The notes beneath the pieces were generated by a model. The model ran no database searches. It had not been told where the DNA came from and was given only the letters and a program-made list of their open reading frames with translations. This document shows, one piece after another, positions 1-8,474 of a stretch of 64,000 nt of DNA. Both the position numbers and the translations under genes were made by a program. Position 1 is the stretch's first letter, and each line of letters begins with the position of its first letter. This DNA is from Halomonas heilongjiangensis (lineage in GTDB: Bacteria > Pseudomonadota > Gammaproteobacteria > Pseudomonadales > Halomonadaceae), in the NCBI RefSeq assembly GCF_002879645.1, contig NZ_PNRE01000075.1, positions 1 to 64,000 of the forward strand. The letters are read 5' to 3'.

Positions 1-636
1 CTGCCCGAGCACAAGACCCGCACGGTGCTGCGCACCCAGAGCCACCAGGGCGACGGCTTCAACGAACTGCGCTTCGAGGACCAGGCCGAGCGGGAACAGA
101 TCTGGCTGCACGCCCAGAAGGACCTCGAACTTCTCACCAACAACGACCGCACCGAGGAGATCGGCAACGACAGCCACCTTACCGTGCATCACGATCGCGT
201 GAGCGAGATCCACAGCGACGACCACCTGACCGTGCATGGGCAGCGCCACACCCAGGTCGACGGCGACGACCACCTGATCGTCGACGCCACCCGCCACGAG
301 AAGACCGGCCGCGCCCAGCTCGTCGAGGCCGGCCAGGAGATCCACCACCAGGCGGGCATGAAGGTCGTGATCGAAGCCGGCGCCGAGATCACCCTCCAGG
401 CCGGCGGCAGCTTCATCAAGCTCGACCCCAGCGGCGTGACCATCGTCGGCGCCAGCGTCAAGATCAACTCTGGCGGCAGCCCAGGCTCCGGCTCCGGCCA
501 GGCGGCCCAGGGGCCGGTGTTGCCGAGGGAGGTGGAGGCGGCGCCCCAGTTCACCCCGGTGCAGGCGCCACAGCACGCGGCACTGTTGCAGCAGCAGGCC
601 TTGTGTCCAGTGTGTGAATCGGGCAACAGCGGTTGA
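1..636 (+). CDS. vgrG: Type VI secretion tip protein VgrG, C-terminal part (5' end outside window)
   Basis: The reading frame is open from base 1, so the gene starts upstream of the window; about 211 residues are visible. The opening residues are the end of the gp5/OB-fold region ([20 protein letters not shown]), followed by repeated HLTVH/DDHL segments typical of the VgrG beta-helix needle, then the DUF2345-type tail with [16 protein letters not shown]. VgrG trimers form the spike of the T6SS puncturing device and carry effectors. The last 50 residues are Pro/Gln/Ala-rich and end in [10 protein letters not shown], a likely adaptor or effector docking tail. Downstream genes for an adaptor, a toxin and a membrane protein follow with almost no gaps, which marks a VgrG cargo island. 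Identification is firm; which T6SS it serves cannot be seen. Confidence 0.93.
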   Translation: MPEHKTRTVLRTQSHQGDGFNELRFEDQAEREQIWLHAQKDLELLTNNDRTEEIGNDSHLTVHHDRVSEIHSDDHLTVHGQRHTQVDGDDHLIVDATRHEKTGRAQLVEAGQEIHHQAGMKVVIEAGAEITLQAGGSFIKLDPSGVTIVGASVKINSGGSPGSGSGQAAQGPVLPREVEAAPQFTPVQAPQHAALLQQQALCPVCESGNSG

Positions 637-641
637 AGACC

Positions 642-1553
642 ATGATGGAACACTGGCCGTTGACGTCGGGACTATCGGGGGGTGGATGGGCCTGGCCCGT
701 CGAGAAGCAGGTTTATCTGCTCCTCGATGGCATACGAGTGCAGGAACTGCCTCGCCGGCTCTATGAATGGTCCGAAGGCAGGCTGGTGGCAGACCTGCTC
801 TACGCCGGCACCCCTTGGGCCGAGGTGAAAGACGTATCCCCCTGGTTGGTGCAGCTGAAAGGATTGGATGATCCGGTGCTCCAGGCTTTCCTCGCCGATG
901 GCCTGGAGCCGGAGTGGGGCTATCTGGTCGAGAGCGGAGCCAGCCTCACCGAGGTCGCAGACCATTTGCGCAGCCTGATCCTGGTGCGCCATCCGCTCGA
1001 CGTGCCCATGCTGCTTCGGCTTGCCGACCCGGCGGTCATCGCTGCTCTGTTGCAGGAGGGTAGTACGCCGGCCTTGGTGCCGTGGGGGCCCATCGAGCGC
1101 CTGGTGCTGCCGGATGCCGTGGCCGAGGCGTGGCAGAGCTGGGTGCCGGCTGAGGACGAAGCGCCCCCACTGGCGCCTACCTCGGCAGGCTATCGCCTAT
1201 CCGAGGCTCAACTTCAACGGCTGCAGGCCTGCGACCTGCGCCGGCATGCCCGGCAGTTAATGGGTTTTGTCGACCAGCACTGCGCTGGCTGGCTGATGGA
1301 GACGAGCCGGCCGCAGCGTCATGTCCAACTCCTCGAGATCGTGCGTGAAGCCCGTGACATGGGCTTCACCTCGCCGCGAGAATGGGCGCTGCTATGCGCC
1401 CTGATGGCCCGTCTCGGCTTCACCACCTGGAGCGATCGCGCCACCGATACCCCCGCCTACCGCTGGCTCACGGCGAAGCATATCAGCAGCCTCGAGCGTC
1501 TCGAGGCCGCCCTGAAAGCGGCCAACACTCATCAATCCCCCGTCATGACATAG
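642..1553 (+). CDS. DUF4123 domain protein, probable T6SS effector adaptor/chaperone
   Basis: A 303-residue protein begins 5 bases after the vgrG stop. In-frame starts are TTG 633 (overlapping the vgrG stop), ATG 642 and ATG 645; 642 is chosen as the first ATG. The N-terminal half (VYLLLDGIRVQELPRRLYEW, then PWLVQL near residue 70) follows the DUF4123 pattern. DUF4123 proteins (Tap-1/TEC) load a specific effector onto the VgrG encoded beside them, and are not themselves secreted. The position between vgrG and a large VasX-like toxin is exactly the usual order. No signal peptide or membrane segment is visible. The C-terminal half is helical, Arg/Leu-rich and not recognised. Confidence 0.85.
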   Translation: MMEHWPLTSGLSGGGWAWPVEKQVYLLLDGIRVQELPRRLYEWSEGRLVADLLYAGTPWAEVKDVSPWLVQLKGLDDPVLQAFLADGLEPEWGYLVESGASLTEVADHLRSLILVRHPLDVPMLLRLADPAVIAALLQEGSTPALVPWGPIERLVLPDAVAEAWQSWVPAEDEAPPLAPTSAGYRLSEAQLQRLQACDLRRHARQLMGFVDQHCAGWLMETSRPQRHVQLLEIVREARDMGFTSPREWALLCALMARLGFTTWSDRATDTPAYRWLTAKHISSLERLEAALKAANTHQSPVMT

Positions 1554-1565
1554 GGAGCATGTCAT

Positions 1566-4500
1566 ATGTCCGCATTCGAGCGACCCAATAATGACCGCGG
1601 TGATGGAGCACTGGCGGCGTATGAACTGCCGTGCCGCGACAGCGACGAGGGCGCCACCTGCCCGTTGATCAACGGCAAGGTTCAACTGCTGCCTCTACGC
1701 TATGGCCTGGTCGAGGAGCTGGTGCCCGGGTGCTCGACTCCCTACACCTTGAGTGCGCGGCCTCTTGGCATTCGCCTGCTGCGTAACGGCTATCTCTATG
1801 TGCTCGATGGTGAAACCAACGACCTCGCCGAATACGAGTTTCGTGACCAAGGCGATAAGATCACCGGCGGCAAGCTCGAGTACGAGACGGATCGGACCCT
1901 CTACGTCTGCTTCTCCGAAGTGCAGTGGACCGACGCCAAGCGTGCCCAGGTGCAGCAGAGCGAAGCGGATCGCGACGCCTTCATGCAGGCCGTGGATCTC
2001 TCGGGAGCCAATCCCGTTTCCGGTGGCGGGGAACACCTGATCACCACTGTCCAGGCAGAAGAGTGGGTGGCCGAATTCGCCGAAGATGCCGAGCTGGAAC
2101 AACCCGAAGGCGGCCACGAGCAGGAAGGCGAGGCCTACCACTGGGAAAACGATCACTACTACCACAAGTCCCGTCTTGGAAAACTGCTCAAGCAGCACAA
2201 GGTCGAGGATCGCGACGAGTGCCTGTGCCTGGTCGTGCGCGATGATATCGGTGTCATGCGCGACCTGGCTATGTTCCAAGACAACGTAGTGGGGTGGATC
2301 GAGGAATGGACGGAGGAGAAAGGCAATAAGACCAGGCGCGATTATGTGTTAGGCAGTTATATTGAGTCGGTTCCCGAGCTCTCCCCAGAGGCGCTGGATG
2401 CTCTGGCTGAGTTGGATCAGGAGACGGAGCGCGAAGACCTATGGAACGACCTCGACGAACTAGACGATGCGGTGACCCGTCAGGAGGTCACCGATTACCT
2501 CAACCATGAGGGTCCATTGCCTGGGGTGGACGAGACCAGTCTATCCAGAGAGCAACAGGATGAATTGAGTTCGTTGGACAGCCAGGTTGCAGCTATACGG
2601 CCTAGCGTGGGCCATGGAGTCTCGTCCGACTTGGCACGTCTAAGGTTACAATCCCAGCGCCAGGCCATGCTCCACAGAGAGAGTACCCGCCGCATGCTGA
2701 GCGGGGCGGATCCCGAGTTCGTGGAGAACCACCTTGACAGCCTGATCGGGCTCCGACTGGAGCAGCGTCAACGGGTCAGAGACATGCTCCACGGTGCCAA
2801 ATTAGGCCAACGAGGTATCAATGACCTGGTTCGACGGGAAGAGATGGACGCCTTCCTAGCCGAACAGCGCGTGAAACTGTCACGGTGGAACGGACTGCTA
2901 GAGCGCATTACCGCTGATCGCGCCGACATGTTGTGCAACACCCGTTTCCAAAAAGCCGCCTGGTACTTCGATCCCCAGGACGAGGCCCAGGTGAAAGCGG
3001 CCTTTTGTGCCGAATACGCGGTAACTCGTGATATAGGGCGCAGCGACGAGGCCAACGAGCGAATCTTCGCCTGGCTGCAAGCCCACCCCTACTTCGATCG
3101 ACCAATGTTTTACTCCCTGTCGGTGGCCGAGGGCACGGCGCTGAGGCGCGACTATGTCAGCCTCTATGGAATCGGCCACGGGATGCTGTCGAAAATGGCC
3201 GAATGGATCGGCCAATTGGTTGCCATGGAAGAGGGAAAGCTGCCGGATGTGGATGCCTTGGGGGGAGACTCCAAGTCCGCTGCCGATGGGGTTCGCGCTA
3301 ACCTGACCCCAGCCATCAGCGTGGGTATCGACCGGGCCATGACAGCGGTCTCCGAGGCATTGGAAGGTCGCGGACAGATGCCTAGTGTCGAGGCGTTGTT
3401 TCGCAGCAGCGAGATACCCAAGGTGCTGGGACCCCGTTTGATTGATGCCGCGCGTCGGGGCAACCTGACCTTCCACTTGGCCAGTGTCGAAGAGCTGGAT
3501 GCCTTCAAGCGCGCCCTGAACCGTGTTTTGAGCTTGCGCGAGAACTTGCGCGCGCTCAACAACCAGATCCGCCAGTCGCAGCGGGCGAGTGGGCACAACT
3601 CTCGGCAAGTACTGGCCCTGAAGCATGAAAAGAACGGCATCCAGGTCGCGCTGAACCGCTATGAGCAGCTCCTGGCCGAGTCGCTGAGTCCGGTCGAGAT
3701 GCCTTCCGAGGAAAGAGCCCAATTGATGGCAGCGGTGGAGGACCCCTCCCTGGACAGGGCCCGCGCCGGCATCACCTTGGTGCTGCCGGCCGCCCAGCAG
3801 CGTGAAGTGAGCCGATTGGTTCGCAACTTCCGCATGGGCATTTCGAGCACGGCCAACGTAATGAATGTCACTGGAGATGGCTTGAGCCTGGCAATCTTCG
3901 TGGCCCAGGCGGTGAACCTCGTGCAGGCTTTCCGAGTTTTAAACGAACTCCCCAGTCATGCCCCCTCGGAGGTGCGTAGGCAAGCCTGGTTGAATGTTTT
4001 TAATTCTGTTTTTGCGACCGGAGCGGCTGGATTTCTTACCGCACAAGGTATCGGGCATACAGTACTGGAACGTCAGGCCAGGGCCTTGGGGGAAGTCCTG
4101 GGCACCGGCACGATCAGCGCCCGTTTAGGGATGATGCATCTTGGTCTGGGCGGCACCGGCTACCTCTTTGGCTTTGCCGCTGCGGGACTGGGTCTGATAA
4201 GCAATAGCGGCAACCTTGCTGACTCGGTACGTAGTGGCCAATCACAAGCCACGCTGGGCGCGGTGACAGCCATAAGCGGGAATCTCGGTATGATGGGCGC
4301 CCATGGCCATGGTTTCCTTACTACCATAGGCACTCTCCGTGACGTGCGCAACGGCGTCACGACTTGGGCCGCCGCTGGAAAGCATCTAGGCAAGCTGTTC
4401 TGGCGTATCAATTTGTTCGGCCTTGCATTTACCGCCTTGGAGCTGGCCGGGACCTGGATGTACAACCGCTACAATCTTGGCAAGCATGACCAATGGCTAC

Positions 4501-5147
4501 TCGACTCAACCTGGGGGAACGAGTTCGAAGGCCCCGATGGCCAGCCGCTGGAGCACTATCTGCAATCCCTCGAGAACGTGCTGCAACCTACGCATGCCAT
4601 GGTAGAAGCACACTACGGCGAGACTTTTCTGCCGGCCTGGTTCGATAGCCTGACTGAGGGCATTCGTAATCCGACGAAGTATATGATTGCCCTGCATATG
4701 CCCAATGTGTCGCCGGCCCTGCTAGATGTTCTGGGTGGCGAGCCTCCGCTGCGCCTGTCGCTGAAGGTTTGGCGCCTCACACCCGCTGGTCCACGTGGAC
4801 GCTGGACATCGACCCATTGGGAGGAGATCACTGAGGCGTGGGCTAATGGGCTTGTGGTTTCCACCGCCCCGCAAGAACATCCCGGCTTGGTTGTTGTTGG
4901 TGAGACGCCCCCTGAGGAGCGCGGTAAGGTGCGCTATATGGTGGGGGTACGCTACTCTCGGCCGGATGCCCAGGGCGGTCACCGTTCCGACGAGCAGTTT
5001 ATTCTGATTCGTCCCCGCCATGGGCGGGGTACTGGCACCAAGCATCGCTATGTTCCGGAAAGCGGGCTTAGTCCCGGCTCCGCCCGCAGCGAATGGTTTG
5101 AAATCGATGGCCGGGTCATCGCGGCTCCAGCCACAAGAAACGATTGA
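1566..5147 (+). CDS. VasX-like T6SS effector with C-terminal membrane-inserting region
   Basis: A 1193-residue protein with an AGGGAG ribosome site 10 bases before its ATG. The N-terminus (about residues 15-75, CPLINGKVQLLPLRYGLVEE then RPLGIRLLRNGYLYVLD) matches what I know as the VasX N-terminal region of BTH_I2691-type T6SS effectors. The middle (about 290-760) is charged and helical. Five hydrophobic stretches lie near residues 768-790, 810-832, 854-880, 897-920 and 943-966, several Gly/Ala-rich, as expected for a colicin-like pore former acting on the target inner membrane. The last 230 residues form a soluble tail. Codon use is less GC-biased than in the housekeeping genes, hinting at horizontal exchange. 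Function as a pore-forming toxin is inferred from VasX; no catalytic motif was seen. Confidence 0.82.
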   Translation: MSAFERPNNDRGDGALAAYELPCRDSDEGATCPLINGKVQLLPLRYGLVEELVPGCSTPYTLSARPLGIRLLRNGYLYVLDGETNDLAEYEFRDQGDKITGGKLEYETDRTLYVCFSEVQWTDAKRAQVQQSEADRDAFMQAVDLSGANPVSGGGEHLITTVQAEEWVAEFAEDAELEQPEGGHEQEGEAYHWENDHYYHKSRLGKLLKQHKVEDRDECLCLVVRDDIGVMRDLAMFQDNVVGWIEEWTEEKGNKTRRDYVLGSYIESVPELSPEALDALAELDQETEREDLWNDLDELDDAVTRQEVTDYLNHEGPLPGVDETSLSREQQDELSSLDSQVAAIRPSVGHGVSSDLARLRLQSQRQAMLHRESTRRMLSGADPEFVENHLDSLIGLRLEQRQRVRDMLHGAKLGQRGINDLVRREEMDAFLAEQRVKLSRWNGLLERITADRADMLCNTRFQKAAWYFDPQDEAQVKAAFCAEYAVTRDIGRSDEANERIFAWLQAHPYFDRPMFYSLSVAEGTALRRDYVSLYGIGHGMLSKMAEWIGQLVAMEEGKLPDVDALGGDSKSAADGVRANLTPAISVGIDRAMTAVSEALEGRGQMPSVEALFRSSEIPKVLGPRLIDAARRGNLTFHLASVEELDAFKRALNRVLSLRENLRALNNQIRQSQRASGHNSRQVLALKHEKNGIQVALNRYEQLLAESLSPVEMPSEERAQLMAAVEDPSLDRARAGITLVLPAAQQREVSRLVRNFRMGISSTANVMNVTGDGLSLAIFVAQAVNLVQAFRVLNELPSHAPSEVRRQAWLNVFNSVFATGAAGFLTAQGIGHTVLERQARALGEVLGTGTISARLGMMHLGLGGTGYLFGFAAAGLGLISNSGNLADSVRSGQSQATLGAVTAISGNLGMMGAHGHGFLTTIGTLRDVRNGVTTWAAAGKHLGKLFWRINLFGLAFTALELAGTWMYNRYNLGKHDQWLLDSTWGNEFEGPDGQPLEHYLQSLENVLQPTHAMVEAHYGETFLPAWFDSLTEGIRNPTKYMIALHMPNVSPALLDVLGGEPPLRLSLKVWRLTPAGPRGRWTSTHWEEITEAWANGLVVSTAPQEHPGLVVVGETPPEERGKVRYMVGVRYSRPDAQGGHRSDEQFILIRPRHGRGTGTKHRYVPESGLSPGSARSEWFEIDGRVIAAPATRND

Positions 5148-5154
5148 GCAGCTA

Positions 5155-6276
5155 ATGGCGAAAAAGACACAAACCGAACCGCTTCCCGAGCCGACGCCAG
5201 GCCAGCCCCACCGAGCTGGCGATATCGAGCGCATCGGTACCAGCAAGATCACTTATCTGGCACCGCTGCCACTGCCCACCGACCTGTCGCCGGTGGACTT
5301 CAGTCGAGTTGTCGGCGAGATGAACGATGCCTGGCTCGATTATGGGGTCGGTTCACCTAATGTTTTTGGCTATCAATTCGCCATTGGTGTGCCCCTGTTC
5401 TTTATCTTTTTTAGTCTTGTAATGGTTCCCTTGTTGCTGATTTCCATTATGGATTGGCAAGGGTATCAGATCCTGCTCGGAGTGGCTGTTATGGGGGGGG
5501 GGGCAGGATTCCTGATGTCGTGGTTCTCTATTCGTAGAACGCATCGAAATTATTTGAAGGCCGTGCCAATACGCTTCCACCGCCAGCGCCGCGAGGTGTG
5601 CTTTATAGTCAAGGAACAGCGCCTGGGGCATGAGGTCGAGGAGCCGGTAATCGTACCTTGGGAGTCGCTGATGGCCTGGGCCGTGGAGGGGTATGGGGCG
5701 ACCCAGTACGGCACCACTCAACAGTACGGGCTGGGAATCGGCTATGCTCATCCCGAGACGGGCAAGTGGCTCAAGACGGAAGGTCGCATGGCAGGCATGG
5801 CCCTGTCCCTCGGGGAATGGGAGGTGTTGCGCGCCTATATGGAGCACGAGCTGCACAGCCTGGATGAGGTGCAGGATCCTCTGGGGCTGAGGGAACCCGG
5901 CGATCCGCCTTATCTGGGTGTGCATACCATCCGCAATGCCCAGCGTAAGCTTCACGAGAGTCTGCGTGAGAGCCCCTCTCTCTGGCGCTATTTCTATGCG
6001 GCGGGGTGGTATTTCTACCATGCGCTTACCCTTTGGACCCTGCCCGGGTATCTTGCCGAGCGGGAGCACAAGGCTATCCAACGGCAGCAGTCTCAACAGA
6101 GACTGCCTGAGGTGGAGGAGTGGTCCAAACCACTGCCCAAGGAACAGTGGGCCAAGCCCAGCGAGGAGCTGGTGCGACTGTCAGCCGAGGTGCGCAGACT
6201 GCGCGAGGAAACCCCACATCGTTCCATCGAAGAGATCTTCGCCGAGGCTTATCGTCGCCAGGGAGTCGAGGCGTAG
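5155..6276 (+). CDS. DUF6708-like two-helix membrane protein, probable immunity protein for the VasX-like effector
   Basis: A 373-residue protein whose ATG lies 8 bases after the effector stop; the frame is open further upstream but that part overlaps the toxin gene. Two transmembrane helices sit near residues 73-97 and 103-125, followed by a cytoplasmic domain with RFHRQRREVCFIVKEQ and VPWESLMAWAVEGYG, which I associate with DUF6708 proteins found beside T6SS effectors. Inner-membrane immunity proteins that neutralise pore-forming effectors are normally encoded immediately downstream of the toxin, so immunity is the best guess, not shown. The helix-2 coding region contains a run of 11 G bases. 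Base composition around 5340-5560 is more AT-rich than its neighbours. Confidence 0.7.
   Translation: MAKKTQTEPLPEPTPGQPHRAGDIERIGTSKITYLAPLPLPTDLSPVDFSRVVGEMNDAWLDYGVGSPNVFGYQFAIGVPLFFIFFSLVMVPLLLISIMDWQGYQILLGVAVMGGGAGFLMSWFSIRRTHRNYLKAVPIRFHRQRREVCFIVKEQRLGHEVEEPVIVPWESLMAWAVEGYGATQYGTTQQYGLGIGYAHPETGKWLKTEGRMAGMALSLGEWEVLRAYMEHELHSLDEVQDPLGLREPGDPPYLGVHTIRNAQRKLHESLRESPSLWRYFYAAGWYFYHALTLWTLPGYLAEREHKAIQRQQSQQRLPEVEEWSKPLPKEQWAKPSEELVRLSAEVRRLREETPHRSIEEIFAEAYRRQGVEA
5493..5503 (+). repeat. 11-base poly-G tract inside the putative immunity gene
   Basis: Eleven consecutive G bases encode the Met-Gly-Gly-Gly-Ala part of the second membrane helix. Such homopolymers are prone to slippage; a one-base change would truncate the protein after about 115 residues. 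It could also be a sequencing-sensitive site. Confidence 0.9.
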
Positions 6277-6283
6277 CGCTCCC

Positions 6284-6320
6284 GGGTGTGGATAACCCAA
6301 GTGTCACGTTATCCACACCC
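6284..6320. repeat. 13-bp perfect inverted repeat made of two opposed DnaA boxes
   Basis: GGGTGTGGATAAC at 6284-6296 is mirrored by GTTATCCACACCC at 6308-6320 with an 11-base spacer. Each arm contains a perfect 9-base DnaA box (TTATCCACA on one strand, its complement on the other). It lies 8 bases after the end of the T6SS cassette. It could act as a terminator-like stem (there is no T-tract), a DnaA titration site or a boundary of the cassette. Confidence 0.8.
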
Positions 6321-6393
6321 ATTGGCGTCGCCCCGTTTCGGTGGAGCCAACCCTTGGAGGGGGGTCGACCATGCCCGCGCCCCGTGCCTCCTG

Positions 6394-7773
6394 TCAGGGC
6401 TCCTGCCGGCTCGGTGGGGGCCATGACCCCCGCGCCGGTTGCGGATGGGCGCGCAGCAGCCAGGAGGCGGCGGCCACGCCGGCCAGGCCGACGATGGCGC
6501 CGGGCAGGGCACCGAGCGCCAGGCTGACGATGATGCCGCCCAGTAGTGCCGCGCCCCCGGCCAGAATCACCGGGGTGCCGGTGGCCGAGACCACGTCGCG
6601 CTTGCGGCTCATCTCGAAGGTCACCACCGCGACCATCACCGGGGCGACGGACACGATGCACAGCAGGATCCACCACAGGCGGCCGAGCCAGAAGCCCACT
6701 TCGCCCGGTATGCCGGCGTCGATGGGCAGGCCGAGGCGCTCGCCCAGCCAGGCCGCCGGCAGCTCGGCGAGCTTGTGCCAGAGGTAGAGCGGCATGCCCA
6801 GGGCGCCGAGGATCGTCACCACCCTGTCGACCCGGCGGCGCTCCAGCAGGCGCCGTACCGGGCCTTCGCAGGCGAGCACCGCGCCCACCTGCACCCACAT
6901 CACGCCCACCAGGGCCAGGGTGGGCGGGAGCAGGTTGCTGGGGGCGCCGAACGCGCCATCGACCATGGCGACGGGGTAGCCGGAGGCCACCGCGGCGGCC
7001 AGCCACAGCAGCCCCAGCAGCAGCAGGGCGAGGCCGGTGCCCAGGCCGGAGAAGCGGCCGCGCTTCCAGGCGATGCCGAGCTGCTGCGGCAGCAGCCAGA
7101 CGACGGCGGCGTTGAGCCAACCGATGCCGCCGCCGTTGCCGGTGACCCGTGTGCCCAGCTCCAGCAGGTCGGCGGGTGCTGCGAGGCCGGCGCGCAGGAC
7201 GTCGACCGTGGCGGCGATCAGCAGCAGGCCCGCCACGGCCTTGAGCCCCCAGCGGCGATCGGCCCAGACGCTGAGCGGCAGCAGCGCCTGCACCCCCAGC
7301 AGCATCATCAGGAACCACAGATGAACGGTCAGCGAGTGGTTGAGGGGGCCGAGCAGCCGGCCCCCGGTATAGGCGGCGAGGACGACGAAGGCCACCAGCA
7401 CCGCCAGGTAGGTGACGGTGGGACGAGCGAGCCCCAGCGCCCGGCCCGCCCACCAGTGCAGTTGGCGATGGCCCTGCTCCAGCCGGCGCCGGGCGCCGTC
7501 CGCGCTCACCGCGGCCGAGACGAACACGAACAGCGGGACGACCTGCAGTACCCAGGTGAGCACGCCGGCGCCCGTCCACACCAGCAGCAGGTGGTCGGTC
7601 GTGGTCATCAGGCCGTTTTCGAGCCGGGGCAGGGTGGCGATCCAGTGGCCGAACACCACCACCAGCAACGCGCCGGCGCGCAGCGCATCGGGGTAGCGGT
7701 CCCTGGCGCGCGTGTCGCTGCCGGCCCTGTCCTGGCGTGTCTGGCGGCTGGCGTTCCGGGGTGCACTGTTCAT
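6394..7773 (-). CDS. Acyltransferase family 3 (OafA/YrhL type) membrane protein
   Basis: A 459-residue integral membrane protein with about ten hydrophobic segments. The N-terminus has the RYPDALRAGALLVVVFGHW motif, carrying the Arg and catalytic-type His of acyltransferase-3 proteins that O-acylate sugars, lipids or small molecules in the membrane. ATG 7773 is preferred over an upstream in-frame start (7827) because the extra 18 residues are not membrane-like and family members begin close to the RxxDxLR motif. The gene faces away from the four-gene unit starting at 7905, with a 131-base shared promoter region. The substrate cannot be told. The C-terminus is rich in Ala/Gly helices and ends in a basic tail. 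Confidence 0.82.
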   Translation of the reverse strand: MNSAPRNASRQTRQDRAGSDTRARDRYPDALRAGALLVVVFGHWIATLPRLENGLMTTTDHLLLVWTGAGVLTWVLQVVPLFVFVSAAVSADGARRRLEQGHRQLHWWAGRALGLARPTVTYLAVLVAFVVLAAYTGGRLLGPLNHSLTVHLWFLMMLLGVQALLPLSVWADRRWGLKAVAGLLLIAATVDVLRAGLAAPADLLELGTRVTGNGGGIGWLNAAVVWLLPQQLGIAWKRGRFSGLGTGLALLLLGLLWLAAAVASGYPVAMVDGAFGAPSNLLPPTLALVGVMWVQVGAVLACEGPVRRLLERRRVDRVVTILGALGMPLYLWHKLAELPAAWLGERLGLPIDAGIPGEVGFWLGRLWWILLCIVSVAPVMVAVVTFEMSRKRDVVSATGTPVILAGGAALLGGIIVSLALGALPGAIVGLAGVAAASWLLRAHPQPARGSWPPPSRQEP

Positions 7774-7904
7774 TTTCGATCGGCCCTTGCAAAAGCCCGG
7801 TGCTTGGCTAAGATGGTTTTCGAACACCGTTTCCTAACATCTTCCATGAAACCCCGGCGCCATGCAAGACCCCCCTCCATCGTGCCGAACCCGAGGAACT
7901 TCCC

Positions 7905-8474
7905 ATGGATACCCAGGTACTGCTGATCCATGTGCTGCTGTACGTCTTCCTGCCCCTGTGGGGGCTCGCCGGCTTCGCCGACTGGTGCTGTCACCGGGCC
8001 ACCCGCATCGAGGAGACGTCGGGCCTGAAGGAGTCGCTGATGCATTCGTTGATGGGCCTTCAGGTCGGTATCCCCATCATTGTCTGCCTGCTCTTCCGCA
8101 TCAATGTCCTGGTCCTGCTGATCTGCCTGCTGGCCTGGGTGCTGCATGAGGCGGTGGCCCACTGGGACGTTCACTATGCGGCGCCACGCCGGCGTATCAG
8201 CATCTGGGAAATGCACGCCCACAGCTACCTGGCCAGCCTGCCGCTCTACATGCTGGCGATGATCATGGTCATCAACTGGCCGGTGGTGGTGGATCTGGTG
8301 ACCTTCGCCTGGCAGGGCCAGCTGCGGCTGGTGCCCCTGGACGTGCCCCATGGCGGGGAGCGCTACCTGCCCTACTACCTGACGTTCATGGCGCTGCTGT
8401 GCGTCTTTCCCTACCTGGAAGAGAACCTGCGCTGTCTGCGCCACGCCCTGAAGCACGGGAGCCAACCCTCGTGA
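7905..8474 (+). CDS. His-rich polytopic membrane protein of unknown function
   Basis: A 189-residue protein with four to five hydrophobic helices (about residues 5-25, 46-82, 104-128, 155-172). Conserved-looking His clusters face each other between helices: DWCCHRATRIE (H29), HEAVAHWDVHYA (H81, H86, H90) and WEMHAHSYL (H103, H105). This spacing recalls membrane di-iron hydroxylases or metal-binding membrane enzymes, but it does not match the canonical HxxxH/HxxHH set, so I do not assign an activity. It is the first gene of a unit in which the next gene starts inside its stop codon (GTGA overlap), so its product very probably works with the ketosynthase and di-iron oxidase downstream. Confidence 0.6.
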   Translation: MDTQVLLIHVLLYVFLPLWGLAGFADWCCHRATRIEETSGLKESLMHSLMGLQVGIPIIVCLLFRINVLVLLICLLAWVLHEAVAHWDVHYAAPRRRISIWEMHAHSYLASLPLYMLAMIMVINWPVVVDLVTFAWQGQLRLVPLDVPHGGERYLPYYLTFMALLCVFPYLEENLRCLRHALKHGSQPS

